Made by a program: the position numbers and the translations under genes. Below, one piece after another: positions 28,398-37,194 of a stretch of DNA of 64,000 bases. The notes under the pieces were generated by a model that had not been told where the DNA came from, made no database searches, and saw only the letters and a program-made list of their open reading frames with translations. The stretch lies in contig JAQYWC010000069.1 in the NCBI GenBank assembly GCA_030145245.1, positions 62,001 to 126,000 of the forward strand. Reading direction: 5' to 3'. This stretch comes from Desulfobacterium sp. Lineage in GTDB: Bacteria > Desulfobacterota > Desulfobacteria > Desulfobacterales > Desulfobacteraceae. Positions within the stretch are counted from its first letter, which is position 1, and every line of letters starts with the position of its first letter.

Positions 28398-28447
28398 GCA
28401 ACTCCTTTATTTCTTAGTGCATTAAAATGGTCGCCCCGATCCGGTCT

Positions 28448-29938
28448 TCAGGTGGAATGGAGCGCTTTAACCCGGGTTCTGTCGATCTTGCCCTGGGTGT
28501 CTTTGGGCAGGGTTTCGACAAAGGCGACATGGCCGGGTTTTTTGTATCTGGCAATCCTGGCGCCTACAAATTCGATCAGGCCGGGTTGTGTTAACGGCGA
28601 ATCTTTTCTCTTCACGCAGACAGCCTTTACGCCCTCTCCGAACTTTGGATCCGGGACGCCGATAACGCAGCACTCCTTGATGTCCGGATGTTCCTGTATC
28701 ACGGCTTCGACCTCGGCCGGGTACACGTTCTCGCCTCCGGGCTTGATCAGCTCTTTTTCGGGTTTTCGCCCTTCAAACCAGAGGTGTCCGTCCCCGTCGA
28801 TCCTGCCCAGGTCTCCTGTATGGTGCCATCCGTTTCTGATGCTTGACCGGTCAAGGTTTCCCTTGTCCCAGAAGCCCTGAAAAACCAGAGGGCCCCTGAC
28901 ACCGATCTCTCCGATCGTATCAACAGGACACTCCATATCATTTTTATCGAGAATTGCAACCTTTGAAATCGCTCCCTCCCTTCCTGCCGATCCCGGACGC
29001 TCCGCGCTGTCAGACAGGGTGGCAAAGCCCGATGTTTCGCTCTGGCCATAGAGGGCCCAGAAGCTGCTGCCGGTTTTTTGGGAAAAGGCGAGCATGGTTT
29101 CCGGGGTGTCGATTCCCGTGACTATCCTGAGGGATGACAGGTCTGCCGGGTTTGTCTCCAGGGTCTCCAACAGGGTGGACAGGATGGGCGGAAAGCTTGC
29201 CATGAGGGTGACTTTTTCTTTCTCTGTCAGGCTAAGGGCCTGGGCTGGGTTGAATTTTTCCATCACCACGTTGCCGCCTCCCATCTGCATCACGGAAAAG
29301 GCAAGGTTGATACCGGTGATGTGAAACAAGGGCAGCATGTTTAAATAAACGTCGTTTGGGGTGAGGGCCATGGCGATCGCTGTCTGGAGGTTGCTTGAGA
29401 GGATGTTGTTTTGGGAAAGGGTCGCTCCCCTGGGGGTTCCTGCTACGGCCGCGGTGTAGATGAGGCAGAAGGGGGCGTCATTGCCTTGGGGTGGGAGGGG
29501 CTTGGCCTGTTCTGTTAAAAGTGCCTCAAATGGGATGGCGCCGGCAGGTTTTTCCCTGTCAAAGCAGACCTGTTTTCCGGCAAAGTCACACCGGTTGGCC
29601 TGGGTATTGTCCACAACGAGGAGTCTGGGGGACGAGTCCCTGAGGATGTAGTTGATTTCGCTGTCTGACAGGCGCCAGTTGATGGGGACGACGATTGCGC
29701 CCAGGGCTGCTGCTGCTCCATATAGGGTCAGGTAGTCGTTTCGGTTCATGGATAGAATCGCGATTCTGTCGTTTTTTGCGATGCCGAGGTCGGAAAGTCC
29801 GTGTGCGAGGGCATTGACCCGGTCAAGCAGGGTTTTGAAAGACAGGGTGCCGTGGCAGTCTGTTGCTGCTGTTTTGCCTGGAAACAGGCGGGCGTTTCTT
29901 TCAAAGATGTCATGGATGCCAAAGATATGATGTGACAT
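28448..29938 (-). CDS. AMP-forming acyl-CoA synthetase (ANL superfamily)
   Basis: 496 residues from MSHHIFGIHDIFERNARLFP. ANL motifs: a divergent P-loop (LIYTAAVAGTPRGATLSQ; the usual TSGTTG-P is changed to AAVAGTP), LYGQSETSG, WHHTGDLGRIDGDG, and the C-terminal catalytic Lys region in KDTQGKIDRTRV. It should activate a carboxylate with ATP and CoA; substrate not predictable. A longer in-frame start at 30028 exists, but the residues in front look non-coding and AAGGAA precedes the ATG at 29938. The altered P-loop may lower adenylation. Confidence 0.82.
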   Translation of the reverse strand: MSHHIFGIHDIFERNARLFPGKTAATDCHGTLSFKTLLDRVNALAHGLSDLGIAKNDRIAILSMNRNDYLTLYGAAAALGAIVVPINWRLSDSEINYILRDSSPRLLVVDNTQANRCDFAGKQVCFDREKPAGAIPFEALLTEQAKPLPPQGNDAPFCLIYTAAVAGTPRGATLSQNNILSSNLQTAIAMALTPNDVYLNMLPLFHITGINLAFSVMQMGGGNVVMEKFNPAQALSLTEKEKVTLMASFPPILSTLLETLETNPADLSSLRIVTGIDTPETMLAFSQKTGSSFWALYGQSETSGFATLSDSAERPGSAGREGAISKVAILDKNDMECPVDTIGEIGVRGPLVFQGFWDKGNLDRSSIRNGWHHTGDLGRIDGDGHLWFEGRKPEKELIKPGGENVYPAEVEAVIQEHPDIKECCVIGVPDPKFGEGVKAVCVKRKDSPLTQPGLIEFVGARIARYKKPGHVAFVETLPKDTQGKIDRTRVKALHST

Positions 29939-30115
29939 AATCATATTCCTTATGAATTGATAAAGGGTGATAGATTTGTGTCTGGTATTATCGTTTTTCG
30001 CATATGAGCAGAGCCTGTTATTTTTCATTAGGTATACAGGTGTCGATTCAATCGCGAATTATTTATAAGGGAATCTGTAACAGGTGTGTGATTTTAATTC
30101 AAGGAGGGTTTTGTC

Positions 30116-30190
30116 TGGAGCGGGAAACGGGATTTGAACCCGCGACTTCGACCTTGGCAAGGTCGCACTCTACCACTGAGTTATTCCCGC
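30116..30190 (-). tRNA. tRNA-Gly(GCC)
   Basis: Minus strand: acceptor GCGGGAA/TTCCCGC, D-arm CTCAGTGGTAGAG, anticodon stem CGACC/GGTCG with loop TTGCCAA (anticodon GCC), T-arm GCGGGTTCAAATCCCGT, discriminator T, encoded CCA at 30116-30118. Confidence 0.95.
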
Positions 30191-30366
30191 TCAATCAAAC
30201 AACTCGGCCTTTTTACCCAGATACGGATTCAATGTCAAGGGAAAAATTATTTTTTATAAAAAAACTTTGAACTTTTTCTGAAAAAGGTTTTGAAACCCTG
30301 CTGTTTTTGTGGTTGAGTGTATCTATGCCCATAATCCATAACCCATGAAAGATGAAATCATAAATT

Positions 30367-31374
30367 ATGAACCATACAAAAAACGAAAAGGTGCTTGTGA
30401 CCGGAGGCGGCGGCTTCCTTGGCAAGGCCATTGTAAAGCAGCTGAAGGAGGGTGGCGATCGGGTCACAAGTTTTTCTAGGAGCTTCTATGATGACCTGGA
30501 CCGGTTGGGGGTGGAGCAGATCCAGGGTGACCTTGCAGATCCTGGGGCGGTTAACCAGGCCTTACAGGGTGTTGACACCGTATTCCATGTGGCTGCAAAA
30601 CCCGGGATATGGGGGGCGTTTGACGGATATTTCAAGGCAAACGTAACCGGAACCCGGAATGTGATCAACGCCTGCAGGACCAATCGGGTGGCAAGGCTTG
30701 TTTATACAAGTTCCCCCAGTGTGGTGTTTGACGGAAACCACATGGAGGGAACCGACGAGTCCGCCCCCTATCCGGAACGATTCCATGCCCCCTATCCCGA
30801 GACCAAGGCCATGGCTGAAAAGCTCGTGATAGAGGCTGCTGCCAAGGGTGTACAATCCATCATCCTGAGGCCCCACCTCATCTGGGGGCCGGAGGACAAC
30901 CACCTTGTTCCCGGGATCATCAAGCGGGCAGGGCGGCTCAAACGGGTCGGTGACGGAACCAATCTGGTGGACACCATCTACGTGGACAATGCGGCCCACG
31001 CCCACCTCCTTGCCCGAAACGCCCTGAAACGGAATCCAACCCTCACCGGAAATGTCTATTTCATCAGCCAGGACGACCCTGTTCCCCTGTGGGAGATGGT
31101 GGACAGTTTTCTTTCTGCGGCCGGCCTGCCCCCGGTCAAGGGACAGGTATCCGCCTCTACGGCCTTTCTTGCCGGTCGCTGTTTTGAGTCCGTTTACCGG
31201 TTCTTTGGCATTCAAAAGGAACCCCCCATGACAAGTTTTGCCGCAAAGGAGCTTGCCACCTCCCACTGGTTTGACATTTCAAGGGCGAAACAGGATCTTG
31301 GCTACGCTCCCCTGGTTTCGACCCGGGAGGGCTTAAGGCGCCTCAAACAGTGGCTTAATTTGAGTGTACAATAA
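30367..31374 (+). CDS. NAD(P)-dependent epimerase / 3-beta-hydroxysteroid dehydrogenase-like
   Basis: 335 residues, extended short-chain dehydrogenase: Rossmann motif VTGGGGFLGKAIV at residues 11-23 and active-site Y-P-E-T-K (AAPYPERFHAPYPETKA). LRPHLIWGPEDNHLVPGII is typical of the 3-beta-HSD/NSDHL branch. It probably oxidises or reduces a sterol-like or sugar-nucleotide hydroxyl; substrate unclear. Its stop overlaps the start of the YihY gene (TAATG). Confidence 0.85.
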   Translation: MNHTKNEKVLVTGGGGFLGKAIVKQLKEGGDRVTSFSRSFYDDLDRLGVEQIQGDLADPGAVNQALQGVDTVFHVAAKPGIWGAFDGYFKANVTGTRNVINACRTNRVARLVYTSSPSVVFDGNHMEGTDESAPYPERFHAPYPETKAMAEKLVIEAAAKGVQSIILRPHLIWGPEDNHLVPGIIKRAGRLKRVGDGTNLVDTIYVDNAAHAHLLARNALKRNPTLTGNVYFISQDDPVPLWEMVDSFLSAAGLPPVKGQVSASTAFLAGRCFESVYRFFGIQKEPPMTSFAAKELATSHWFDISRAKQDLGYAPLVSTREGLRRLKQWLNLSVQ

Positions 31375-32723
31375 TGAACCGGCTTTCGGTCAGGGCAAAG
31401 GAGAGCCTGGACAGGGGAGGCTTGTCCGCCCTTGTTGCCCTGGTATCGGATCCGGTGCGGTTCAGGACGGTACTCAAGGGCTGGAGAAAAAAGGCCTGGA
31501 ACAGCGTTTTAGTTGCCGTCAAGGGGTTTAAAGAGGACAACTGCATGCTCAGGGCGTCGGCCCTCACCTTTTACACCCTGCTCTCCATCGTTCCGGTGAT
31601 GGCCATGGCCTTTGGCATTGCCAAGGGGTTCGGGTTTGAGAAGGTGCTTGAGAAAGAGCTTTTGACGAGGCTTGCGGGCCAGGAAGAGGCGGCCCTGAAG
31701 ATCATCGATTTTTCCGGCAAGATACTGGCAGAGACAAGGGGTGGGGTGATGGCGGCGGTGGGGGTCATCTTGCTGGCCTGGGCCGTGATCAAGCTGCTGG
31801 GACACATGGAAGAGGCGTTCAACGCCATCTGGTGGGTCAAGGAGAGCCGCACCCTGATCAGGAAGTTCAGCGATTACCTTGCTTTGCTCTTTACCGCCCC
31901 TTTGCTGCTTGTCTTTTCGGGAAGTTTTACCGTGTTTGTCTCCACCGGTTTGACCCGGTTTTTTGAAGCGGTTGGGGCGCCGGTCTTTTTCGAAGCCCTG
32001 CTCTCGCTTTGTTTGAAGGTCCTTCCTTTTTGCACCATCTGGCTGCTCTTCTTTTTTCTCTATGTCTTTATCCCCAATAAAAAGGTGGAGATCAAGGCGG
32101 CCCTTGTGGGAGCCATCATGGCCGGAACCGTCTATCAGCTGGGCCAGGTGATTTACATCAGCTTCCAGGTGGGGGTGTCGCACTACAACGCCATCTATGG
32201 AAGTTTTGCAGCCCTTCCCCTGTTTCTCCTCTGGCTCCAGGCAAGCTGGATTCTCCTTCTTGTGGGGGCAGAGATCGCCTTTGCCTGGGAGAGCCGCAGG
32301 TTCATCATGGACCCAAAGGATGGTGAGTATGAAGAGATAAGCTTCCGGACCCGTAAGGTCCTGTCCCTCAGGATAGCCCTTGGCTGCGTTCAGCGGTTTG
32401 CTAAGGCGGAGCCTCCCCTCTCGGACAACGACATCTCAACATCCCTGGAGATCCCGTTGCGGGTGGTGCGGATGCTTTTGACGGAACTTGTGGAATGCAA
32501 TATCCTCTCCGAGGTGACGACCCCGGCAGGGCCACGCTTTCAGCCGGCCAGGGATATCGATTCCCTGACCGTGATGACCGTGGTTAAAGCCCTGGAAGAG
32601 CGGGGGGGCGGTAAGGTGGCTGTTCCCGGAACCATGGAGTTTGAGGCGCTCTCTGATGCCGTGGACGCCTTTACACTGGTGGCCGCAAGATCCCATGCAG
32701 AGCGCCGGCTCAAGGATATTTAA
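31374..32723 (+). CDS. YihY/BrkB-family inner-membrane protein
   Basis: 449 residues. An early basic segment, then six membrane helices in the YihY pattern: ALTFYTLLSIVPVMAMAFGI, WAVIKLLGHMEEAFNAIW, YNAIYGSFAALPLFLLWL. Once called ribonuclease BN, the family is now regarded as a membrane transporter or scaffold of uncertain function. The C-terminal 130 residues form a winged-helix-like soluble tail (LSDNDISTSLEIPLRVVRMLL). Translationally coupled to the dehydrogenase upstream. Its end overlaps the convergent HDOD gene by 4 bp. Confidence 0.85.
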   Translation: MNRLSVRAKESLDRGGLSALVALVSDPVRFRTVLKGWRKKAWNSVLVAVKGFKEDNCMLRASALTFYTLLSIVPVMAMAFGIAKGFGFEKVLEKELLTRLAGQEEAALKIIDFSGKILAETRGGVMAAVGVILLAWAVIKLLGHMEEAFNAIWWVKESRTLIRKFSDYLALLFTAPLLLVFSGSFTVFVSTGLTRFFEAVGAPVFFEALLSLCLKVLPFCTIWLLFFFLYVFIPNKKVEIKAALVGAIMAGTVYQLGQVIYISFQVGVSHYNAIYGSFAALPLFLLWLQASWILLLVGAEIAFAWESRRFIMDPKDGEYEEISFRTRKVLSLRIALGCVQRFAKAEPPLSDNDISTSLEIPLRVVRMLLTELVECNILSEVTTPAGPRFQPARDIDSLTVMTVVKALEERGGGKVAVPGTMEFEALSDAVDAFTLVAARSHAERRLKDI

Positions 32724-33607
32724 AAGTCAGTGGTGATCTCGAAAAATTCTTTGATCTGATCCTCTTTTTTTCGCAGCATCTCGACGATCAACCGCAGGGC
32801 GGCCTGGTTGAGGCCCGTCTTCTGGGCGGCGCTGATCACTGCCACGGGCACGGGGTTGCCGCTGTGGCCGATGTGGGCCTTGTGGCAGAGATAGTCGGCC
32901 ATGTTGACGATCAGGGCCTGGTGACGGAACTCCACCGGGCAGGCATCAGGGTTGTGATGAAACCGGCAGGGGTAGAGGATGCTGTCGGGAAACCGCCATC
33001 GCTTCATGAGAAGGCCCGACAGGACCGCATGGTTCATTTTAAAGGTGGCGGGTTCGGTTTTGTACAAGGTTTTTCGCTCCTCCATGGCCGACTCCCTTAC
33101 CTTTTTGTACTCATCCCTGAAGTAGATGGAGAAGATTACCTTTCCCATGTCGTGGAGGAGGCCCGGGATGAAGATCTTTTTTGCAATGGCCGGGTTGGTC
33201 CGGGTGGCGATCTCCTTTGCCGCCGTGGCACACCCGATGGAGTGGATCCACAATGCCTTCATATCCAGGGGCAGGCCTGATGATTTGTCTGCAAAAGCGG
33301 ACAGGACATTCATGCCAAGGGTGATGCCGATCACCTCGTCAAAGCCGATCACCGTGATGGCTCGCTTGATGGTGTCCACCCTTGTTCGCTGGCCGTAGTA
33401 GACCGAATTGGCAAGCCTCAGCAGCTTGTTGGTGATGCCCTGGTCATTGGTTATAACCTTGGCCAGGTCTTCGGTGGACGTCTTGACATCAGACGCTGCC
33501 GAGAGAATGGCGTTCACAATAACGGGCAGGGTGGGCAGCTCGGTATCGTGGCGCTTGACCAGCGTGATGATTCTTTGCTTCACATCGGTTTTGTCTTTAG
33601 TTTCCAT
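32720..33607 (-). CDS. HDOD-domain protein
   Basis: 295 residues. An HDOD output domain, LPTLPVIVNAILSAASD at the start, NDQGITNKLLRLANSVYYG and GLLHDMGKVIFSIYF. HDOD proteins are regulatory relatives of HD phosphohydrolases; here the HD pair (LLHDMGK) is retained, so residual hydrolase activity is conceivable. The upstream nitroreductase gene overlaps its start by 11 bp. Confidence 0.85.
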   Translation of the reverse strand: METKDKTDVKQRIITLVKRHDTELPTLPVIVNAILSAASDVKTSTEDLAKVITNDQGITNKLLRLANSVYYGQRTRVDTIKRAITVIGFDEVIGITLGMNVLSAFADKSSGLPLDMKALWIHSIGCATAAKEIATRTNPAIAKKIFIPGLLHDMGKVIFSIYFRDEYKKVRESAMEERKTLYKTEPATFKMNHAVLSGLLMKRWRFPDSILYPCRFHHNPDACPVEFRHQALIVNMADYLCHKAHIGHSGNPVPVAVISAAQKTGLNQAALRLIVEMLRKKEDQIKEFFEITTDF

Positions 33608-34124
33608 AGCTGTTTATGTGAACTTTTTCAGTTTCAAGTGTGTGGGCCGGGTGGGGCGCTTTTGTTTCATTGGGATAGCCGATGGCGATCACGGATTCCA
33701 CCCTGAGGGTATCGGGAATCGACAGGATTTTCCGGACATAGGTCTCCGCGCTCATGGTCTCGTTGTGTTCCCTGCGCCGTATCTGTATCCAGCAGCTTCC
33801 CAGGCCAAGGGCCTGGGCCGCAAGCTGGATGAGGATGGAGGCGATGGCGCTGTCCTCCACCCAGACGTCGCATTTTGCAGGGTCCGCAACCACTACGATC
33901 CCCAGGGGTGACTGCTTGAGAAAGGCGCTGCCGTGGGGCTTGGCAGTTGATAGCTGTTCTAAGATTTCGGGTTGGTCAACCACGACAAATCGCCAGGGAT
34001 TGAATCCCCGGGAGGAGGGGGATCTCAGTGCAGTTTCAATGAGTTTATCAACCTTTGCGCGTTCAACGGGAACAGGCTTGAATTTTCGTATGCTTCGTCG
34101 TTTTTCGATCAAATCAAAGAACAT
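33597..34124 (-). CDS. Nitroreductase-family FMN oxidoreductase
   Basis: 175 residues from MFFDLIEKRRSIRKFKP. The RRSIRKF and SPSSRGFNPWRFVVV segments bind FMN in nitroreductase-fold enzymes, and LAAQALGLGSCWIQI is the typical dimer segment. Start chosen at 34124 (AAAGGAAAACCA upstream). It likely reduces nitro or quinone substrates with NAD(P)H. It overlaps the HDOD gene and follows fxsA by 17 bp, so all three may form one operon. Confidence 0.87.
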   Translation of the reverse strand: MFFDLIEKRRSIRKFKPVPVERAKVDKLIETALRSPSSRGFNPWRFVVVDQPEILEQLSTAKPHGSAFLKQSPLGIVVVADPAKCDVWVEDSAIASILIQLAAQALGLGSCWIQIRRREHNETMSAETYVRKILSIPDTLRVESVIAIGYPNETKAPHPAHTLETEKVHINSYGN

Positions 34125-34141
34125 TGGTTTTCCTTTAACGG

Positions 34142-34537
34142 TCAATGGAAACGGGTGATGTTGATGCTGCCCCTGGCATTCATTTCGTTCAGTTTCTGAC
34201 GCAAGAATCGCTTAAAGGCGTTGCGGGTCACGGGCCAGAGGAGCAACAGTCCCGAAAGGTCTGTCAGCAGTCCCGGTGTGATGAGAACTACGCCTGCAAC
34301 AAAGATGATCACGGCGTCCAGGAGCTCTTCGGCAGGCATGGAGCCCTGCTGAAGGCTTGCCCTTACCTTGAACATGGTGTTCATTCCCTCTATTCTTGCC
34401 AGCCACGCTCCGAAAAAGCCGGTGGCAATGACCAGAAGGATGGTGTTGAAGCTACCCAGGGCGGCTCCCACCTTGATAAGCAGGTAGAGCTCCACAACAG
34501 GGATAAGTGTAAAGCAGAGAAACAGTTTTAACAGCAT
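34142..34537 (-). CDS. fxsA: FxsA-family cytoplasmic membrane protein
   Basis: 131 residues with the FxsA pattern: LFLCFTLIPVVELYLLIKVG, FFGAWLARIEG and VLITPGLLTDLSGLLLLWP. In E. coli FxsA relieves F-plasmid PifA exclusion of phage T7; chromosomal function elsewhere is unclear. Ends 17 bp before the nitroreductase start. Start has AAGGAGACCATTGCA upstream. Confidence 0.88.
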   Translation of the reverse strand: MLLKLFLCFTLIPVVELYLLIKVGAALGSFNTILLVIATGFFGAWLARIEGMNTMFKVRASLQQGSMPAEELLDAVIIFVAGVVLITPGLLTDLSGLLLLWPVTRNAFKRFLRQKLNEMNARGSINITRFH

Positions 34538-34786
34538 TGCAATGGTCTCCTTAAAATAGTGTTTGTTCCTTTTGACAAGGTTATAATGAAAAGACCATTG
34601 TCAAGAAATTATCCCTGTTCTATTTTACTCTTTCGGCAGCTCCCTGGAAAAGGTTTAGGCTGTAGCGGGTTTCTTCTTCCCGATGTTGTTGTTTTATAAG
34701 GGCGGTGTTATTTCCGTGGAGAGCAGAATCGCATGAAATGAGTAAAAAATCAATGTATTGCTTCGCTGTGGCGGAGGCGGGGAGGG

Positions 34787-34815
34787 GGTGCAGCAGGAGT
34801 TGCTCCTGCCGCACC
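34787..34815 (-). terminator. Hairpin downstream of the CoA-disulfide-reductase-like gene
   Basis: GGTGC-GCAGGAG with complementary CTCCTGC-GCACC, only 15 bp beyond the stop codon on the minus strand. No T tract on that strand. Confidence 0.45.
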
Positions 34816-34829
34816 AAATGAAAAGGAGG

Positions 34830-36536
34830 CTATACCAGGGGGGGATGGATGGCAATGACCATGCCGTAACCGCCCTGGACGTTTCGTGTCCTGGTGATGC
34901 CGTGGCTTGCAAGGACGATCTGGGCCTCGTAGGATCTGGGGCCGGATCCGCAGATCAGGCAGAGTTCCTCGTCCTTTGGAAGCTCGTCGAGCTTCTGTCT
35001 CAGCTCATCCTGGGGGATGCTGATCCAGCGGTCGCCGTATTTTTCGACAAAGGGATCGGCCTGGATACTGCTCCGGACGTCAAGCACCCGGATCTCTTTG
35101 TTTTCAAACCGTTCAAGGAACTCCATGGCATCCATGGGGTTGTGGGTACCGTTCAAGACGTTGTCCAGGGCGTTTCCCGCGTTGTTGATGATATCCATGG
35201 CCGAAGCGTATGGCGGTGAGTACCCGGCTTCCAGGGTGCAGATATCGGAGACATCGGCTTTGTACTGGAACAGGGGAGCCACTGCATCCACCCTGGCCTT
35301 GACCGCATCTCCCTGGGGACCGGCAGCTTCCACGCCAAGCACCCGCCGGGTTCTTCTGTCGGCGATGAGCTCCATGAACATGAACTCCGAATCCGGGTAG
35401 AAATGGGCCCGGTCTGACTGGGCAACGGTTGCATAGACCGGATCGAATCCAGCTGCCTTTGCCTGGTCAAAGGTGAGGCCTGCCGTGGCAAATCCCAGCT
35501 CAAACATCTTGATGCAGAAGGTTCCCACCGTGCCCTTGAACTGCTCGCAGGAACCATTGATGTTGGAGGCTATGATGCGTCCCTGGCGGTTGGCAAGGCT
35601 TCCCAGGGGCATGAGAATGGTCTGGCCGTTGACAAGATTCATCACCTCTACGCAGTCGCCGCCGGCATAGATGTCGGGATCGGTGGTGCGCATGCAATTG
35701 TCCACAAGGATGCCTCCGGCTTTTCCAACGGCAAGGCCTGCCTCTCTTGCCAGCTCCGAGTTGGGGCGTACGCCCGTGGCAAGGATCACCAGCTGACAGG
35801 GAAGGGTGCCTGCGGTCGTCTCCACCGATTCGACCCCGGTCTCTTCCGTGCCGTTGATCTTGAGAACCTTTTCCCCGATAAGGAGCTTGACACCGTTGTC
35901 CTGGAGATGCTTTTCGGCAATCCGTGCGATGTTTCTGCCAAGGGCCTGGGGCAGGACCCGGTCGGCCATCTCAACAATGGTGGTCTCAACTGCCCAGAGA
36001 TCGGTGAGGGCCTCTGCCATCTCGATGCCGATGGCGCCGGCGCCGATGACAACGGCATTTTCCACCTCTCCCTTTGAGATCATATCCTTGATCGCCTTGG
36101 CCTGGTGAAGGTTGGATACCGTATGGACCCTGGGAAGGTTGGCGCCTGGGAACGGCGGGCGTACGGGGGTGGCACCGGTGGCGATGACAAGCTTGTCATA
36201 CTCAAGCTCCTCCTCCCTGTCGTCCTTCAGGTGGCGGATGGTGAGGCGCTTCTCCCTGCGGTTGATGGCAACTGCCTCGGCCTGGGTGACCACATCCACT
36301 CCCTTGACCTTTTTAAAGAAGGTCTCGTCCCTCACTGCATGGGCAATGGTGGAATAGAGCCCCTCGAGATCGGCAATATCGCCGCCCACATAGTAGGGAA
36401 TGCCGCAGCCGCCGTAGGAGATGAGGCTGTCTCGGTCAATGAGGGTTATGGTGGCATCCGGGTCGATGCGTCTCAGCCTGCAGGCAACCTTGGGGCCAAG
36501 GGCCACGGCTCCGATGATGATTATACGTTTGGACAT
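34830..36536 (-). CDS. NADH-dependent CoA-disulfide/polysulfide reductase-like flavoprotein with rhodanese domain
   Basis: 568 residues. N-terminal FAD/NAD oxidoreductase: RIIIIGAVALGPKVACR, active-site Cys44 in SYGGCGIPYYVGG (single-cysteine CoA-disulfide reductase type), second Rossmann site VIGAGAIGIEMAEAL, FAD site YAGGDCVE. The C-terminal ~100 residues are a rhodanese domain with Cys529 in ICGSGPRS. This fusion is known from NADH-dependent persulfide/polysulfide reductases (Npsr/CoADR-RHD), which reduce polysulfide or CoA persulfide. The TusA-like gene lies upstream on the same strand, supporting sulfur transfer. Confidence 0.88.
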   Translation of the reverse strand: MSKRIIIIGAVALGPKVACRLRRIDPDATITLIDRDSLISYGGCGIPYYVGGDIADLEGLYSTIAHAVRDETFFKKVKGVDVVTQAEAVAINRREKRLTIRHLKDDREEELEYDKLVIATGATPVRPPFPGANLPRVHTVSNLHQAKAIKDMISKGEVENAVVIGAGAIGIEMAEALTDLWAVETTIVEMADRVLPQALGRNIARIAEKHLQDNGVKLLIGEKVLKINGTEETGVESVETTAGTLPCQLVILATGVRPNSELAREAGLAVGKAGGILVDNCMRTTDPDIYAGGDCVEVMNLVNGQTILMPLGSLANRQGRIIASNINGSCEQFKGTVGTFCIKMFELGFATAGLTFDQAKAAGFDPVYATVAQSDRAHFYPDSEFMFMELIADRRTRRVLGVEAAGPQGDAVKARVDAVAPLFQYKADVSDICTLEAGYSPPYASAMDIINNAGNALDNVLNGTHNPMDAMEFLERFENKEIRVLDVRSSIQADPFVEKYGDRWISIPQDELRQKLDELPKDEELCLICGSGPRSYEAQIVLASHGITRTRNVQGGYGMVIAIHPPLV

Positions 36537-36639
36537 TGTTTCTCCTTTTTCGCTGGTTTAACACTCAACGCTTGTCAACTGTAACTGGGATAATATAACT
36601 ACTTATTTTTGCATGTAAACAACTATTTCCATGGGCTGA

Positions 36640-36969
36640 TCACGGCAGCTTTTTCAGTTGGATGGTAAACCAGGACCCTTTCTCCCTGATCTCCTCCATC
36701 TTGACCTCCTCCCATGAATCCCTGGGAAGGATCTTCTTGATCTGGGATGAGGTCTCGGGATTGCTCCACAACACCTCAAGTACTTCCCCCGTTTGCATCT
36801 GCCTGAAGGTGTTGCTCACCTTCAGCAGGGTGAACGGTGAGATCCCCCCCCGAAGGTCCAGCACGTGGCCGGGGGAGATCCGCTTCTCTTTTTTTTCTTC
36901 AGCCGGTTGGTTCACAATTTTTGTTCCTGCCGTTCCGCCTTTTGTCTTTCCGCCATTATCGCTCTTCAT
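36640..36969 (-). CDS. TusA/SirA-like protein lacking the catalytic cysteine
   Basis: 109 residues. After a ~35-residue Lys/Gly-rich leader, VLDLRGGISPFTLLKVSNTF and MQTGEVLEVL match the TusA fold (consensus D-x-R-G-x-x-C-P-x-P). The sulfur-carrying Cys aligns with Ser and the second Pro with Thr, so normal persulfide carriage is impossible. It precedes the CoA-disulfide-reductase-like gene by 103 bp on the same strand, suggesting a shared transcript and a regulatory or scaffold role. Confidence 0.75.
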   Translation of the reverse strand: MKSDNGGKTKGGTAGTKIVNQPAEEKKEKRISPGHVLDLRGGISPFTLLKVSNTFRQMQTGEVLEVLWSNPETSSQIKKILPRDSWEEVKMEEIREKGSWFTIQLKKLP

Positions 36970-37194
36970 GTCGGGTTGGTTTCCTTACTTCATGTCGCTT
37001 AACAGGACATTAGCAATATGGGTGCCAGGATGGCTAAAACAAGGCTTGAACGGAAAAAAAACGATTCATCCCCTGAATTACAACCCGGGCACTCCAGGGG
37101 GACGGTGTTTTTATCTGGCCTTGGGTTGATCAACCGCCGGTGCTGTGTTAAGAAAGTGAACAACAATGTTAAAAACGTGAACATTAGGTGTACA

